Shown: positions 11,740 to 24,445, counted from the first letter of the stretch. The stretch: 64,000 bases of DNA from Atherinomorus stipes (GCA_023101725.1 JALJCO010001435.1:304501-368500); one strand, 5' to 3'. The notes: generated from the sequence alone by a model not told the origin. Numbers and translations are program-made.

Positions 11740-14700
11740 ATGGAGGAGGCAAACAAGCTCATCGGCGCCGGTAAGAAGTTTCTGGTGATGGGGAAGGCGG
11801 TGGAGGCGGTGAGCGCCCTGCAGGACGCCTGCGGCATGCTGTGAGTTAACGACGAGTCAGCGGCTTCAGGACCGTCTCTCACACAGCTAGCTGTGTTTGC
11901 AGATCCAGAAATGCCATTAACTTTGACACCCTCACCCCCGAAAATGATCACTTTGAAATTAATTTTATCAAGTAACGTGGATCGCTTAAATTTGCGACTA
12001 TTTCTGGGAATTGGAGGACAAAAAGATCATCGTGATCTTCATAGCAGAATGAAACCCCGATAATACTACAGAATACCTAATGTTATGTATAAGTTTCTAC
12101 TGTTAAAGTAATTTGATTAATTAGGTAGTATTTCAGTGTTAGTTCTCATGTTTGGTGCTTTAAAGAATGATCTTTTTAAAATGACAGCTCCTTATAGTTT
12201 TGATTTGAAGGAAAATATTAATGTGATGTTTTGGGGAGAATTTTTTAATAGCCCAATTACCCAAAACCATGATAATATTTTTACTTATTTATTTATTTAT
12301 TTATTTTAAGATAAATTTGAAGAAGTCCAAAGTAATGTGTGAAAATCATTGTTTCTTAGCATATAGGTAGTTTGAAAATACGGGTATTTTCTTAACAAGA
12401 GAAAAACCCCTCTCAATATGTGATATGGACAAAGCAAAAAAAAATTTTGACTTTATTTTAAAGTCCATTTTAAAGTATTAAACTTCATATTTTGGTGGTG
12501 ATGATGATAGGGACTGAAGTTAAATGAGTGATACAAGGAGAAATTGTGAAAAAAGGCTCTACATTTGTTCCCAGTGTGTGTGATGTGACTTTTTTTTTTT
12601 TTTTTTTTTTTTTTTTGAGAGATATTCAAATCTGAGTTACAACATAAAAAAGAAATCCATCTTACAAATATATATACACATACATGCATACATCTATCTC
12701 CTTGCATACAAGATGATTAAAACAAAATGTTGGCCCAAGATTGAGTGAAAAGTCTAATCTGCAAGGGTTAACTTGGTATGTGGAACTAGTCATCCTCACA
12801 TACCCTCCAATTAAAGAGGACTAAATTCATAAGTAGTAATTCAAATAACAAGAAACTAAAGAAACGAATAAATAAAAATATACAATTATATTTCAGTGAA
12901 ATAAAATATTGCTTTTGAATTGTGGTTGGAAATAATAATTAAAAAAACAAACAAAACTGTCCCATACGCATTAGAGCACCTTTCCCATGAACAGTGGACC
13001 AAAACACCTGTCAGCAGGTGTAGAGGTCTTTTTGAACATTTCAGAAAACACCTGATTGCAGTGTTTGCTCAAAGTGTCGCTCAACAAAATTTAGCTTTGG
13101 AGCCCAATTATGCTTGTTCACTTGTTTAATTTTTGTGTGTTTGTTTATTATATTTAATTTGAACCAAAATTCAAAATCAGTTTCGTGATTTTCATAAATT
13201 ATTTTATTCTATTTCATTCACTGACAGCTGATCTTTCTTTCTCCTTCTTTAATTGGTGGGTATGAATAATTTTGAGGACTGTATGTAAGAAGTACAAATT
13301 ACCTTGTAAAAAATACTGTGGATTCATCTGCAAGCTGATTTTGAACAAATATTTTAAAATGATGCAAATTAAAGATAAGACTAACTGCCCTCTTCACAGC
13401 AGTTTTAACGTGTAAATAAAGGGAACTTTCCAGTTATGCATATGTGCCGGTTGTGACATGCACTGAAAACTAGAGGTTGTCTTTCATCCAGAAACTGACA
13501 GCAACATTTTTCATTTCAGGGCTAAAAAGTATGGAGACACAGCTGATGAGTGTGGAGAGGCTTTTTTCTGGTGTGGTAAAGCGCTGCTGGATTTGGCGCG
13601 GTGTGTTTATGGACTTTATTCCCAACACTCATTAAGACTATTTATATATAATGAATGAATGAAATGATGACTTGACCTCCTCTCTGCTTGTAGGATGGAA
13701 AACTCTGTCCTGGGCAATGCTCTAGAAGGAGTGCCAGAGGAGGATGATGAGGAGGATGAAGACAAACCCAAAGATTCAAACGTTGACACCCCAGAAAATG
13801 ATGGTAAAGAAATTAGGTGTTTTTATTAGGGATGCACGATATAATCAGCCCCCTGTTGCTATCGGCCTATATCGGTCTGAAAACTAAGTATCAGACATCA
13901 ACCACCTACCGGTATTAACCGATCAGCCCACTGTTTCTAAAGTCTAAAAAATGAAAACTCTTCAAAAACTTTTTTACACACTTTAAAACTTGTAAAGACT
14001 AGAGGTGAGAAAAAATGTCGATACACTGAAATATTTTGATATTTTCATATTATCATGTTGACATTTTAAAAACACAGTATCGATCTGTTTTACTAACGAA
14101 TTCTCGTTATATTTCATCGCTCTATTACAAAATGTCGTGGGACTTCACAAAATATTGTAAGATTTTGTAACAGAACAATGAAATCTTGCCAGATTTTGTG
14201 AGTAAAATGGATCAATGCTGCGTTTTTAGATATGTTTGATTTCGGCATATGAAAATATCGCGATATTCCAGTGTATTTTTTTTTCCCACCCCTATTTTTA
14301 AAAGTGTGGGAAACGGATAACAAAACTATTTGCAATGGCTGCTTAATATTTCAGCTTTAATATCTGCATCGATATCAGTTATCGGCCACATGAGTTGTAG
14401 AATATTGGCAAAAATTCCTTTATTGTGCATCCCTATTTTTTTCTGTTTTTCTGATGAGGTTTTTCCTGTGTTGGAAGTCTAACTCCTCTCTGACGTCTTT
14501 TAGAGAAGGCCAGAGACGAGCTGAGGGTCCAGGTGTACGACGCCATGGCGGAGAAGAAAAACGATGCTGAGGAAGCTGATGGAAAGAAGAACGCAGAAGC
14601 AGCTGAGGAGTCAAAGGTGGAAAAGTCCAAAGATGCTGATGAACAAGAGAAAATGGAAAAGATGGAGCGAGAGGGGGAAAAGACAAGCGGAGGCAGTGGA

Positions 14701-17700
14701 GGAAATGCAGATGCAACCAAAAAGGAAAACAAGGAGACTGACAAGGAACCAGAGGAGGAGGAGGAATCTGCAGAGAAACAAGAGGAAGCAGGAGGTGACT
14801 TCCTTCATTTATCCTTCATCCACAGAGTTTGGAAACGGTTCTGATGGTTGTAGCAGATTATCGACCAAACTTAATTTACATTTATTTGAATTTTTACTGT
14901 TAAGATGAAGAGGAGGACGACGTGGAGGGTGACGCAGATGAGCAGGGCGAAGGAGATGCTGAGAAGGTACTGCTTCAATCTAGGGATGCACGATATTGGA
15001 GTTTTGGCCGATATCCGATATGCCAATATTTTAAAACTCATGTGGCCGATTAAATAGGGCTGAAAGATGTACCGGTATCGTAGCTATATCGAGATATGAA
15101 CGTTCAAGATATTAATATCAGAAAAGCAACATATAAAAAAGATATAGATTTCCCCTGCGCTTACAAAACTGTACTTCCACAAAAGTGCTTGGTTTTAAAC
15201 AAACCCGTAGTCATATTGTAACGATATAAAGATGTCCGGCATGAATATCAAGAGATGAAATTTTGTCCATATCGTTCAGCCCTACTGATACCAATGTTAA
15301 AACTGAAAAAAATAAGCAGTCATTGCAAATGGCAGTTTTGTTGTCCGTTTCCGACACTTTAAAAAATCGGGGTGGGAAAAAATATTGATACACTGAAAAT
15401 AGCGATATTTTCATATGTCGATAAATACAGATTTGATATCTGTATTTATGTGGCATCAATCTATTTTACTTACAAAATCTCGCAAGATTTCATCATTCTG
15501 TTACAAAATCTCATATTTTGTGAATTCCCGCGAGATTTCATTACAGAACGATGACATATTGCAAGATTTCGTTAGTAAAATAGATCAATACCTTGTTTTT
15601 AAATGTTATTTTCATAGGCTGATATCATTAACATTTAAAAACAAGGTATCAATCCATTTTACAAACGAATTCTCGCAGTATTTCATCGTTCCGTTTGGAA
15701 ATCTCACGAGAATTCACAAAAATTTCACGATATTTTCATATGCTGATATCATTATCGCGATATTTCAGTGTATTGATATTTTTTCCCACCTCTAGGCATT
15801 AGAAGTTTTAAAATCTGTAAAAAGAAGTTGTTTTTTTTTGTTTGTTTTTTGTTAGACTGTAGAAACACCGGCTGATCGGTAAAATATTGATGGGTGGCCG
15901 ATGTCCGATATTCAGTTTTAAGGCCGATATAGGCCGATACCGATAGGGGGCCGATTCTATTGTGCATCCCTGCTTCATTGTGCTTCAGAATATCTCTGTT
16001 GCTCATGTGTTAAAGATTTTAAAAGCATCTTTTCTTTAAAAACGAAACTCAGGACAGCGAGGATGAGGAGGTGGGGAACCTGCAGCTGGCCTGGGAGATG
16101 CTGGAAGTCGCTAAAGTGATTTACAAAAGGTTAGAAAAACAAACTGTAATGACTCAGATCTGAATGTCACATCCAACAACGTAACTCCTTGTTTTTAAAT
16201 CTTTGCCATCAGAAAGGACACGAAGGAGGACCAGCTCATGGCGGCCCAGGCTCATCTGAAACTGGGGGAAGTTTCTGCTGAATCGGGTACAGCCACATGC
16301 TTCCTCGTTTCCAGTTGAATGTGGTGCAGGTTCAGTCAGGTTTTTACAGCCTTTTTGGTTGAAAGCTGCAAAAATAAGAGGTTCACACAGCAACATTTCA
16401 AACACAGTTGTCACATTTTTGTACGGCAGATTTATTGATTGGTTTCCAAGCAACGTCATAGATGGGATACGCACACAACCAGGGGGCAAGAAAACAGGAA
16501 AAGCATTATTGAACCATGAGAAGACTTGTTTACATGCAAGACTTGGGTGGCCCAACCAGGACTCGACTTTTAATGCAGATGAGGTCATGATATGACGTGA
16601 AAGTGTCGGAATATAATGGTTGAGTCCTGGTATTTGTTCGGTTACAATAATCAAAACGTTAATGCATGTAAACAGTTAAATAGTGACAATAGGACAGTAG
16701 GAGTGTTCAGACTACATGATTTTAGTCTTTCATCATGGTTACTAAGTCAGATTAAACTACTGCAGTGGCAGAAATTATTCCTGTGTTGTAGTCGGGAGGC
16801 TGGTCGCAGTGGTGATACTGGTATTGTTAGCAGGGTCTTGAACAATAACTGCTGAGTTCACGGCTGCATCACAACACTAATATACTGTAGTTGTGTGACA
16901 GCTGTTCTCTGCTCAGACACGGAAAATGATAATGAGGAAAAACGGATTGTCGAGCCGTTTACAAACATTTACGCTGCATTACAACGCATCCCGGAGATTT
17001 AATACGAAGTACGGGGGTCGTAAATCAGATGGCGTTTGAGCTTATAACGTTAGCCTTGTTAGCAGTTAGCTAGTCTGTCTACCAGGATGTGTGACGTTAC
17101 ACAAGCGGCAAGATTTACCGACACCAATGCAGGCGAGTCCCAGTTGGACTCCAGTTGAAAGTTGCTCCTGTGTGGAGGTGGTGAAGACGACACCGGAGCA
17201 GAACCTGCTGCAGACAGACTGTTGTGGCCTACTTTGGTTTAAACAGAGTAAACAAACGTTTAAGCCAGTTTCTAACTTAAGTTTTTCGGGCACATTTCAA
17301 ATGAGGTCCGACACTAATAATATCCATGTTTTAAAGGAGTGATGACATAGCAGTTAAAAACTAGTTTATGTTGTTGGCATTACTGCATATGTAAATCTCC
17401 AAAGAAAAACGGATTTTTTGCGGAGTATTGTTTTGAAACGCCAGACCTCACTTCCTAGTAATACAGTTGGGTCCGGTGATGATATGGAGCTTTACCCGGA
17501 GACCACGTTGACTTCATTTTGATTGGCTACACCTTATTTCGCTATGACCTTATTTGGAGAATCTAGGTCAAGCTGCGGTCGGAGTTTGCTAAAGGCTAAC
17601 TGCTAGCAACATGGGCAGTTCAGACAGTGTGAGCTACGTTTATCAGACAAGACAGCATTTAGAAAATAAATAAACTTACAGGTAATGACAAGGTTGTGGC

Positions 17701-20700
17701 CCCCCCCTCAGTGTGACTGCAGAAGTTTTCTTTTAAATCCATTTGTTTGAAAACCCAGACCTGACTGCACAGAAGTTACTACTAGCTCCATACAGGAAGC
17801 TGAATCAGACAGGGAGGGGAGGGGGGAGCGGACGGTGCATAAACCGTTAGGGAGAGAGAGAGGGGGGGCGCTGTTTACTTGATAGTGTGCTCTTATTGGA
17901 GCAATTAAATTACGTAGAATGATAGAACTACGTAGAATGATAGCCTGCTGTCTGATTCAACTGTTTCTGAGCAGAGAGACAAAGCTGACAGACCATAAAC
18001 AGGAACTTTGATTCTCACTCTGGACATTCACATGGCCTCATCAGTGCACAACAGATCATATTATACACCCAAAACCCCAGAAAAGTGAAATTTGATGTCA
18101 TGGCACCTTTAACAAGAAAAATGCTGTTTCCGGGTGATGACTTCCTTGCCCAAGTTAGTGTAATGGTAATAGAAACACAAAACATATACTGTCCCTAAAG
18201 ACCGAATCTATAAAACACTTGTCATGCACACACAAATTTAAATAAACTGCCTCCATTGTATGGCATTTTTACCCACAAAGATGCTGCAGCTGGTTCCAGC
18301 ATCCACCTACTAGTTGATAAAAAGCTGAGGATATATAGTGTATATATTATATAGTAGGGCTGGGCGATGTAACGATTTGAAAAATATATTGATATATTTT
18401 TAAATGAGATATGGAATTGGACCAAATTGCATATATAGATATATATAGTTCAGTGTTTGTTTTGTCTTTATATATAAATGCTTCCTGTACTTGGGTTTAT
18501 CATGTTTAATTCCCTTGTAATGTTTATTTGCATCTGTGAGTTTCTTGTACAGTTATAAAGTGTTTGTTTACATTTATTGTTCTTTGAACAGTTAAGTGTT
18601 ATTTCCAGGGATGCATGATAACCATTTTTTTAAAAACCGATACCAATAACCAATAAATTTCAGTTCCTAAAGGCCGATACAGATAACATACAGACATACC
18701 TAATTATACTAAATCAAAATTCAAACTTTATGGAGTAGTTCGTGTCTAAAATAAGAAGGGAAGTGGTTTGGAAGCAGGCTGGGGTCTCCCCTGTGAAGCA
18801 GCAGCTTTCTTTCCCCAGTCACAGTATCTCAGCAAGAAAAGCATAAAAGTGGGATTTTCAACTTCTGCATGTCCGATCATAAAAATTCCAACTTTATGGA
18901 ACATAAGTTATCGGGGTAAGTCGTCATGATATCAGACTTATGTTATAATTTGCTATTATTGGCCTGATAATTATCGCGCATCCCTAGATATTTCACCCGG
19001 TCGGTTTAAATAGAACTACTTGTGACATATTTGGCTTTGACTGTGACTAAATATTTGCTCTCACTTTGCGATTAAAAATATCTGGATATATATTGTTTGA
19101 TGTTTAGCCCAAAAATATCGGGATGTGACTTTTGGTCCATATCACCCAGCCCTAATATTTAGTTAGGAATCAACATGGAAACATGTGCACGTTTTTAGGA
19201 GGAGCAGTTAAGAATAGCAAACAAATCATGACGTTTTGTTTTTCCCGGTCTTGTAGATGTACAGTGTGAGCAGCAGAGTCGTATCCGAGCATCGTATATA
19301 ACATGAATCTTGTGATGAGCTTTTGTATCCTGAGATTTATTCGTGCAGTTTGAGGTGGTGAGAAAGTTGTAGTGTATTCCTGCCCAAAATGAGTTTGATT
19401 AATCTGATGAAAAATCTTGCATATCAGTCGCGTCATGGGGACTCGTGAGGACAAGAACTTGTAACTGATGACAGCTGAGATGCTGAAAAAGTTTTTCCCT
19501 TTTATCTTCTCAGGAAATTACACACAAGCGCTGGAGGACTTCCGGGAGTGTCTGAAGCTGCAGGTAACCCACCTGGATTCAGACAGCCGCCTGCTCGCCG
19601 AGACCTACTACCAGCTCGGAGTCACCTACAGCATGAACCTTCAGTACAGTCGGGCCATCGAATCCCTGAACAGCTCCATCTCTGCCATAAAGAGCCGGCT
19701 GGGTGAGCAGCAGCAGCCACCTGTTACAGACTTGTTTGTCTCCGACACAGATTTAGAGCTGCATCACATCTCTTAATTTCATCTGTCAGAAAAACTGCAG
19801 AAGATGCTGGATGAAGCCGACGGCCCGGACGCTTTGCCCAACGAGAGGAAGGAGTTGGAGGAGCTGAAGGCTCTGCTACCAGAGATCCAGGAGAAGGTGG
19901 AGGATGCAACCGAAGGCCAGAAAATGGCCAGCACTGCTGCCGAGGCTGTGAAGGGTGCACTGGTGAGTTTATAATACGGTGTGACAAAAAATCGATGCGC
20001 TGAAATATTGCGATTTTTATGGTGCGATATCGTATCCATATTAAAAGCTGTAATGATATTTTCATGGACAAAATCTTCATCTTCAGATTTCATCATTCTT
20101 AGAAGCTTTTGTTCTATTAGCAACAGTCCAGCATGCAGGAAAGTCGCTGATATTTATGTGCAGTCTGCAGGTTAAACTTTACACTCGCCCGAAAGTACAA
20201 GTTAAAATGTGTTTCCAGTTTTCAGACCACCCAGATGTTTGAGATTATAATGCACTGACTGAAATGTCTTTTTCATATGCACTATATGTTTTCATATACT
20301 CATAACTTAACTGTTTTACTTATTTCACATGGATTCATGTACATTTATAATCTTCCATATAACTAGACTAAAGAAAAGAGAGATCCACATTCTAGCGTAG
20401 CTCCCAAATTGGTTTATTCACCAAACAAGTTTGTCAGTGACGTTTTTAGTCTGAAGAGGGGCAGCGCCTGAAACATCACTGTTTGGTTTGGTGAATAAAC
20501 CAATTTGGGAGCTACGCTAGTGTGCGGATCTATTTTTTTCTTTCATCTAGTTATCTGTATTATTCTTCATGGTCCAGCACCTAGTCTCAGTTTTTTAGGA
20601 TGTGTGATTTTTGCACTTTTTTCATTTAGAATATTCCATCTCAGTTGTGGTAATTATTGTTTTCAAAAGCACTTTTATTTTATTTGCACATCTATTTACT

Positions 20701-23700
20701 CAGAAAACTCAAATTGTTTGGGGTTCGCAAGACCATCCTTCTACATTTTACTATGCTTTTATCAAAAATGAGATCATCTTCTCTTTTAAAAGTTTTTTAT
20801 TCCGTCACTGCAGTACAGAACACTGAAGGTCTGCTCTAAAACCGTCGGGCAGCCAGTCCGTACCCTCCCCTCACTTTGACGTTTTGTCACAAAATCGCAC
20901 GCCATTGTGAATTCTCGGGAGGTTTTGTAACAGAACGATAAAATATCGCAGGATATCGTTAGTAAAATAGATCGATGCCACGTTTTTTAAATGTTAGTAT
21001 ATCAGCATATGAAAATATTGCGATATTTAAGTGTATCATTTTTTTTTTCCCCCACCCCTAGTCTTTAGACATTTTTAAAGTTGTAAAAAGAAGTTTTTGA
21101 AGGTTTTTTTTTTTTTTTTTTTTTTTACTTTTAGAACCAGCGGGCTGATCGATTAAATATCGGTGGGGTGGCCGATGTCGTATACTCAGTTTTAAGGCTG
21201 ATACCGATAGGGGGCTGATTATATCTTGCATCCCTAGTTACAGTATTGATTGCAGTATTGTATCATATTGTGAAGTCTTTGCCAACCCCCCCCAGTTTGT
21301 AATGAGGAAGTTTAACACTTCCTCCCTTCTACCTTCTCTCAATGTGAACAAGAAAACTGGTTTGTTGCTCTTTCAGTTTTAATTTTCTGTTGTACTGTTT
21401 TTGTTTTACATTAATTTAATCTGCTCGTACTTGAAAGAACTTTAACATTTGATTAGAAAAATGCTACGTGAATAGATATTTTTGTGCTTATTGTGATCTT
21501 TTCACCAAACTCTGAACCTGCAATATGTGGATGTAATGTCAAGGTCGATTTAAAGAAAATGTTTACTGCATATTTCCAAAGAGGCCCGTTTTCTGTATCC
21601 ACACATTGCTCAGATTTCTCCTCCAAGCTCGTCACTTTTATCTGCTACATATTGTTATCCAAAAACTGTCGAGTCTTTTCCCGTTTTGCCACATATCTAA
21701 ACACTTTAAATGAATGGATATGTGATTTAAATGATCAAATTCCCATTTTTGCCAGTTTGAGTCCCTTTAGACTGCTGATTTGCAGTGAATTACATCTATA
21801 ATCTTTTCCCCCTGTTAGGATGGAGGCTCCACTTCTGCGTTCTCTGGTGTTGGTGTAAACAGCGGCGACGCTTCGTCCAGTTCAGAGGTGAGATTTATTT
21901 TCTACTTATTAGTTTTAGAAAACCTGAACCACAGATGGGCTCTTTAACTTTGCTCAGCTCCTGTCGTGCTGTTTTCCAACAGGTTAAAAGCAGTTTGAGC
22001 AACAGTTCACCAAGCGGACAGACCCCCAAGGCCCCGGTGTCCGACATCTCCCACCTGGTCAGGAAGAAGGTGAGCGTCAAAGTGAATATTACACAGATCT
22101 GAAGAGTCTTAAAATGTTCGGGATTTTGAATGAAATCCTCCCGTGTGCTGCACCTCAGAGGAAACCAGAGGAGAGTCCAGTGAAGGAGGGAAATGGCAAG
22201 AAGGTGAAGCAGGACGACGATCACGAGCCTCAAACCAACGGGGTTCACAAAACCAACGGAGAGTCTAACGGGCATGCCGACAACATGGAGGTGGCGAGGT
22301 GAGATGTTTGCAGACGTCATCACACCAGCCTGACCACAGAAATGCACCATCCATGGAGTAGTCCAGTATTCACAGGATTAGATCTTAACCATTAAAATGT
22401 GGAAATTTTTTTATCTCAATCTCATTTTGAAATGAAATTTCTGCAATTACAATTATAATTTTTAGTTTTTTTTTTTAACATTTTACATTTTTACACATTT
22501 TTGCACACATGACGTCCTCAACAGCTACTATCCTGCAGCTTTTAGAGCACCTCTTCTCCAACACACCTGAACCAAATGGCTGGATTACCACTCGTACGCC
22601 ATTCAGCTCTGCAGAGGCTGGTAACGAGCCATTCATTTGATTCAGGAGTGTTGGAGAAGGGATGCTCTAAATCAGGGCCAGTGTCGAGAAGGTTTTCAAC
22701 ATTAACCTGCTACGGCACACCTGAATCAAATTAAATGGATCCAACAGCCAATGAAGTTCTGCACTACGACTTGTTAATTTGAATCAGGTGTGTTGGCACA
22801 ACAACTTTCTAGTCCAAGAAGTCCGGATTTGGTGACGTCTGCTCTAAAAGTTGCAGGACAGTAGCTCTCGAAGACCAGATGTCTGGCACACCTGGTTATA
22901 TACACGCAAAGTTAGGGATATTTGGCTTGTATGTCAGAATGAACCTAAAAATCCACGACAACCTTTCCAGGTGAACTGAATTAGACTTTCTCTGAACTTT
23001 TCAAAACACATGTACAAAGTGTAATGGTTAAATATTTTACACATCATGCTGTTCTCCAAAAGATGACAAACCACAAAAAAATACAATAGTGTCTAAACCA
23101 GCGGTGGGGAACCCTGGTCCTCAAGGGCCGGTGTTCCTTCAGGCTTTCCATTTCTCCCCACTCCAGCACACCTGATTCAAATCAAATGGATCTAACAGCC
23201 AATCAAGTTCTGCACAGAGACTCAATGATTTGAATCAGGTGTGTAGCCAAGGTTCCCCACCCCCCCTGGTCTAAACCATGACTTGACCTCTAAACATGTG
23301 GGCGGTGCTCCCAGTAAAACATCCCACAATCCTCTGCAATATTCTTCTGTTGGTGTTCACGCTTGTTGAGTTTGTTGGACTGAATTATTGCACTCCCGCA
23401 GTAAGAAGGAAAAAAACTAACACGTATTGATCGTTTTTACACTTAATTTTACATCGTCAGGGAGCAACTCCTCATACTGGTCACATTTAGCTGCGAGATG
23501 GCGTCCCATTCCTCCACCAGTGTGGTTGTGTTGGTCCCTCGCGGCATGTCCAAGCTGACCCCTTTTCCATTTGGTTTGAGGTCTGGACACACCAGGTTAT
23601 CCCACCCTCACCCACACAGTGGTCCTGACAGTGGGGGGAGAGTGTGGTCATCCTAGAGGATGGGGTCGGGTCCCAGATTCTGGAGAGATGCCATCACCTC

Positions 23701-24260
23701 TGCTCCCAGAGTCTCTTTCTAATACGTCATACATGTGACTGAAACACACTTGGCAGCACTGATTCTCAGAACGAGAGCGAACACAAACAGGAGACTAAAG
23801 CACGTTTTATTGCGGGCGCTGCCTACACGTTAGCGGACCAGTCCGGCCCTCAGTTCTGTGTAATTACCTGCTATTATTGAAGGGAAGGAATCAAACGCTA
23901 ACTTCTTACTTTTTGGGACAAATCTGAAACTGTACTTTCTGCCTCATTAGTTCACTTCAGGTTGTTTCATTTACTGTTGAGGGCTCAGTTTTACTTGAAG
24001 ATGGTGAAGTTGCGCTTCCTTCTAACTGAGGGTTTCCCTTTTAATGAAACACAATGTGAATATTGTCATATTTAGAATTAGATCATTAGTGGAGTAGTGC
24101 TGTAGATGTAACTGAATTTATTGATTTCAGTCCAGTATTTGGTGTAAATTGATTTTAAGGACCCGGGTCCTTAAAATAATCTAACAGACAACTCAGTTTG
24201 ACAGTGAAGTCTGAAATATCATCAGTGTTTAACTCAAACTTGTTCTCTTACAGTCACTGA
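11740..24260 (+). CDS. nasp: NASP, nuclear autoantigenic sperm protein, histone H3-H4 chaperone (13 coding exons)
   Basis: Nuclear chaperone of the SHNi-TPR family that holds soluble histones H3-H4 (and binds linker H1) and supplies chromatin assembly. Coding exons read by hand: 11740-11840, 13520-13600, 13694-13803, 14504-14794, 14905-14966, 16053-16129, 16213-16286, 19514-19702, 19790-19962, 21819-21887, 21983-22069, 22159-22298, 24254-24260. All junctions are GT-AG, phases agree, and the total is 1461 nt (486 aa), near the somatic human form (about 449 aa). TPR1 is in residues 1-40. TPR2 is split by a long Glu/Asp/Lys-rich acidic tract (about 75-215), the family hallmark. TPR3 and TPR4 span about 247-328, followed by a predicted coiled coil to about 376. 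The conserved [15 protein letters not shown] segment opens a bipartite nuclear signal ending in KKVK. The ATG follows GCCATC and begins [14 protein letters not shown], typical of NASP. The large extra acidic exon of testis NASP is not seen. Identification is near certain; exact exon ends are by eye. Confidence 0.95.
12590..12616. repeat. T27 homopolymer
   Basis: A run of 27 T in NASP intron 1. Confidence 0.9.
12787..13283. mobile_element. Tc1/mariner-type non-autonomous element
   Basis: Bounded by TA, with a left end reading GTCATCCTCACATACCCTCC and a right end reading GGGTATGAATAATTTTGAGG then ACTG-TA. Relatives lie at 25.8, 51.5 and 58.9 kb. No transposase. Lies in NASP intron 1. Confidence 0.65.
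13827..14435. mobile_element. GGGATGCACGATA element, composite copy 1 (hAT-like)
   Basis: The ends TAGGGATGCACGATAT and TTGTGCATCCCTA are inverted. The interior has repeated CGGCC/TATCGG words. A second element with ends TAGAGGTGAGAAAAAATG and TTTCCCACCCCTA is inserted at about 14000-14294. Lies in NASP intron 3. Confidence 0.75.
14981..15972. mobile_element. GGGATGCACGATA element, composite copy 2 with two nested insertions
   Basis: Inverted ends TAGGGATGCACGATATTGG and TTGTGCATCCCTG. Flanks CTTCAATC and CTTCATTG match 6 of 8. One nested element has ends TAGGGCTGAAAGATG and ATCGTTCAGCCCTA (15055-15284). A second has GGGGTGGGAAAAAATATTG and TATTTTTTCCCACCTCTA (15368-15794). It begins only 14 bases after NASP exon 5. 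Confidence 0.75.
17331..18112. mobile_element. Possible TTAA-flanked element in NASP intron 7
   Basis: TTAA at 17331-17334 and 18109-18112. The inner ends AGGAGTGATGACAT and ATGTCATGGCACCT are partly inverted. Non-coding core. Confidence 0.4.
18355..19154. mobile_element. hAT-like GGGCTGGGCGAT element with nested insertion
   Basis: The ends TAGGGCTGGGCGATGTAACG and ATCACCCAGCCCTA are inverted. Flanks TTATATAG and ATATTTAG match imperfectly. A GGGATGCATGATA element occupies about 18607-18985 inside it. NASP intron 7. Confidence 0.7.
18607..18985. mobile_element. Nested GGGATGCATGATA element
   Basis: Inverted ends GGGATGCATGATAACC and TTATCGCGCATCCCT. The interior matches the truncated copy at 43889-44150 (shared GTGGTTTGGAAGCAG, CTTTCTTTCCCC and AATATCTCAGC words). 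Confidence 0.65.
19972..20380. repeat. Copy of the element family at 29136-29777
   Basis: Shares TATGTGCAGTCTGCAGGTT, AAAGTACAA and GACCACCCAG words, in the same order, with 29330-29480. Ends unclear. NASP intron 9. Confidence 0.55.
20361..20552. mobile_element. Near-perfect hairpin element, arms about 65 bp
   Basis: The left arm (20361-20428) and right arm (20485-20552) are almost exact reverse complements, including GTAGCTCCCAAATTGGTTTA and its mirror. The loop holds TCTGAAGAGG and CTGAAACATCAC, words common in fish interspersed repeats. NASP intron 9. Confidence 0.8.
20870..21236. repeat. Truncated composite of the TATCG-rich and GGGATGCA elements
   Basis: The right part of the nested element ends TTTCCCCCACCCCTAG near 21061. 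It is followed by the outer element's terminal part, ending TATATCTTGCATCCCTA near 21237. Same junction as the other composite copies. NASP intron 9. Confidence 0.6.
22505..22870. repeat. Diverged inverted-repeat element (ACACCTGA..CAAATGG words)
   Basis: Contains AACACACCTGAACCAAATGG, mirrored by GAATCAGGTGTGTTGG, and CTCTAAAAGTTGCAGGACAG mirroring the left end. Related to 23098-23275 and 28845-29015. NASP last intron. Confidence 0.5.
23098..23275. mobile_element. hAT-like GGTGGGGAACC element
   Basis: The left end CAGCGGTGGGGAACCCTGG mirrors the right end AGGTTCCCCACCCCCCCTGG. The centre holds two facing ACACCTGATT..AATCAGGTGTG segments. NASP last intron. Confidence 0.6.
23280..24250. other. 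nasp: Rest of NASP last intron, nothing recognised
   Basis: Relatively GC-rich 23470-23720, but no frame, splice pair or repeat ends were identified. Confidence 0.4.
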
Positions 24261-24445
24261 AGACAGAAATGCTGCACGTTTTCACCTCTTGAGGATTCAG
24301 CAGCATCACACCTCCACTCTTAACAAGCTCCTACACCTGTTTGCTGATGTAAATATGTGCATCTTTGAGTGTTTTTGTATGTTTACTACGTTTCATATCA
24401 AGTTTAATAAAGACTGTGGAATAAACCTCAGATTGTCTCAGTGGT
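24254..24445 (+). other. nasp: NASP last exon with stop codon and polyadenylation signals
   Basis: The acceptor CTCTTACAG ends at 24253. The exon contributes TCAC plus TGA (stop 24258-24260), so nearly all of it is 3' untranslated. AATAAA occurs at 24406-24411 and again at 24420-24425, placing the transcript end near 24430-24445. Confidence 0.8.

Noticed and set aside
14433..14744. Ser/Phe-rich minus-strand frames
   Set aside because: Antisense shadows of the acidic Lys/Glu-rich NASP exon 14504-14794.
16154..16654. 166-residue minus-strand open frame
   Set aside because: It overlaps NASP exon 7 in antisense, has no family resemblance and no splice or promoter support; most likely chance.
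19550..19566. CTGCAG|GTAACC as a NASP donor in exon 8
   Set aside because: The frame and conserved TPR sequence continue straight through, so it is at most a cryptic site.
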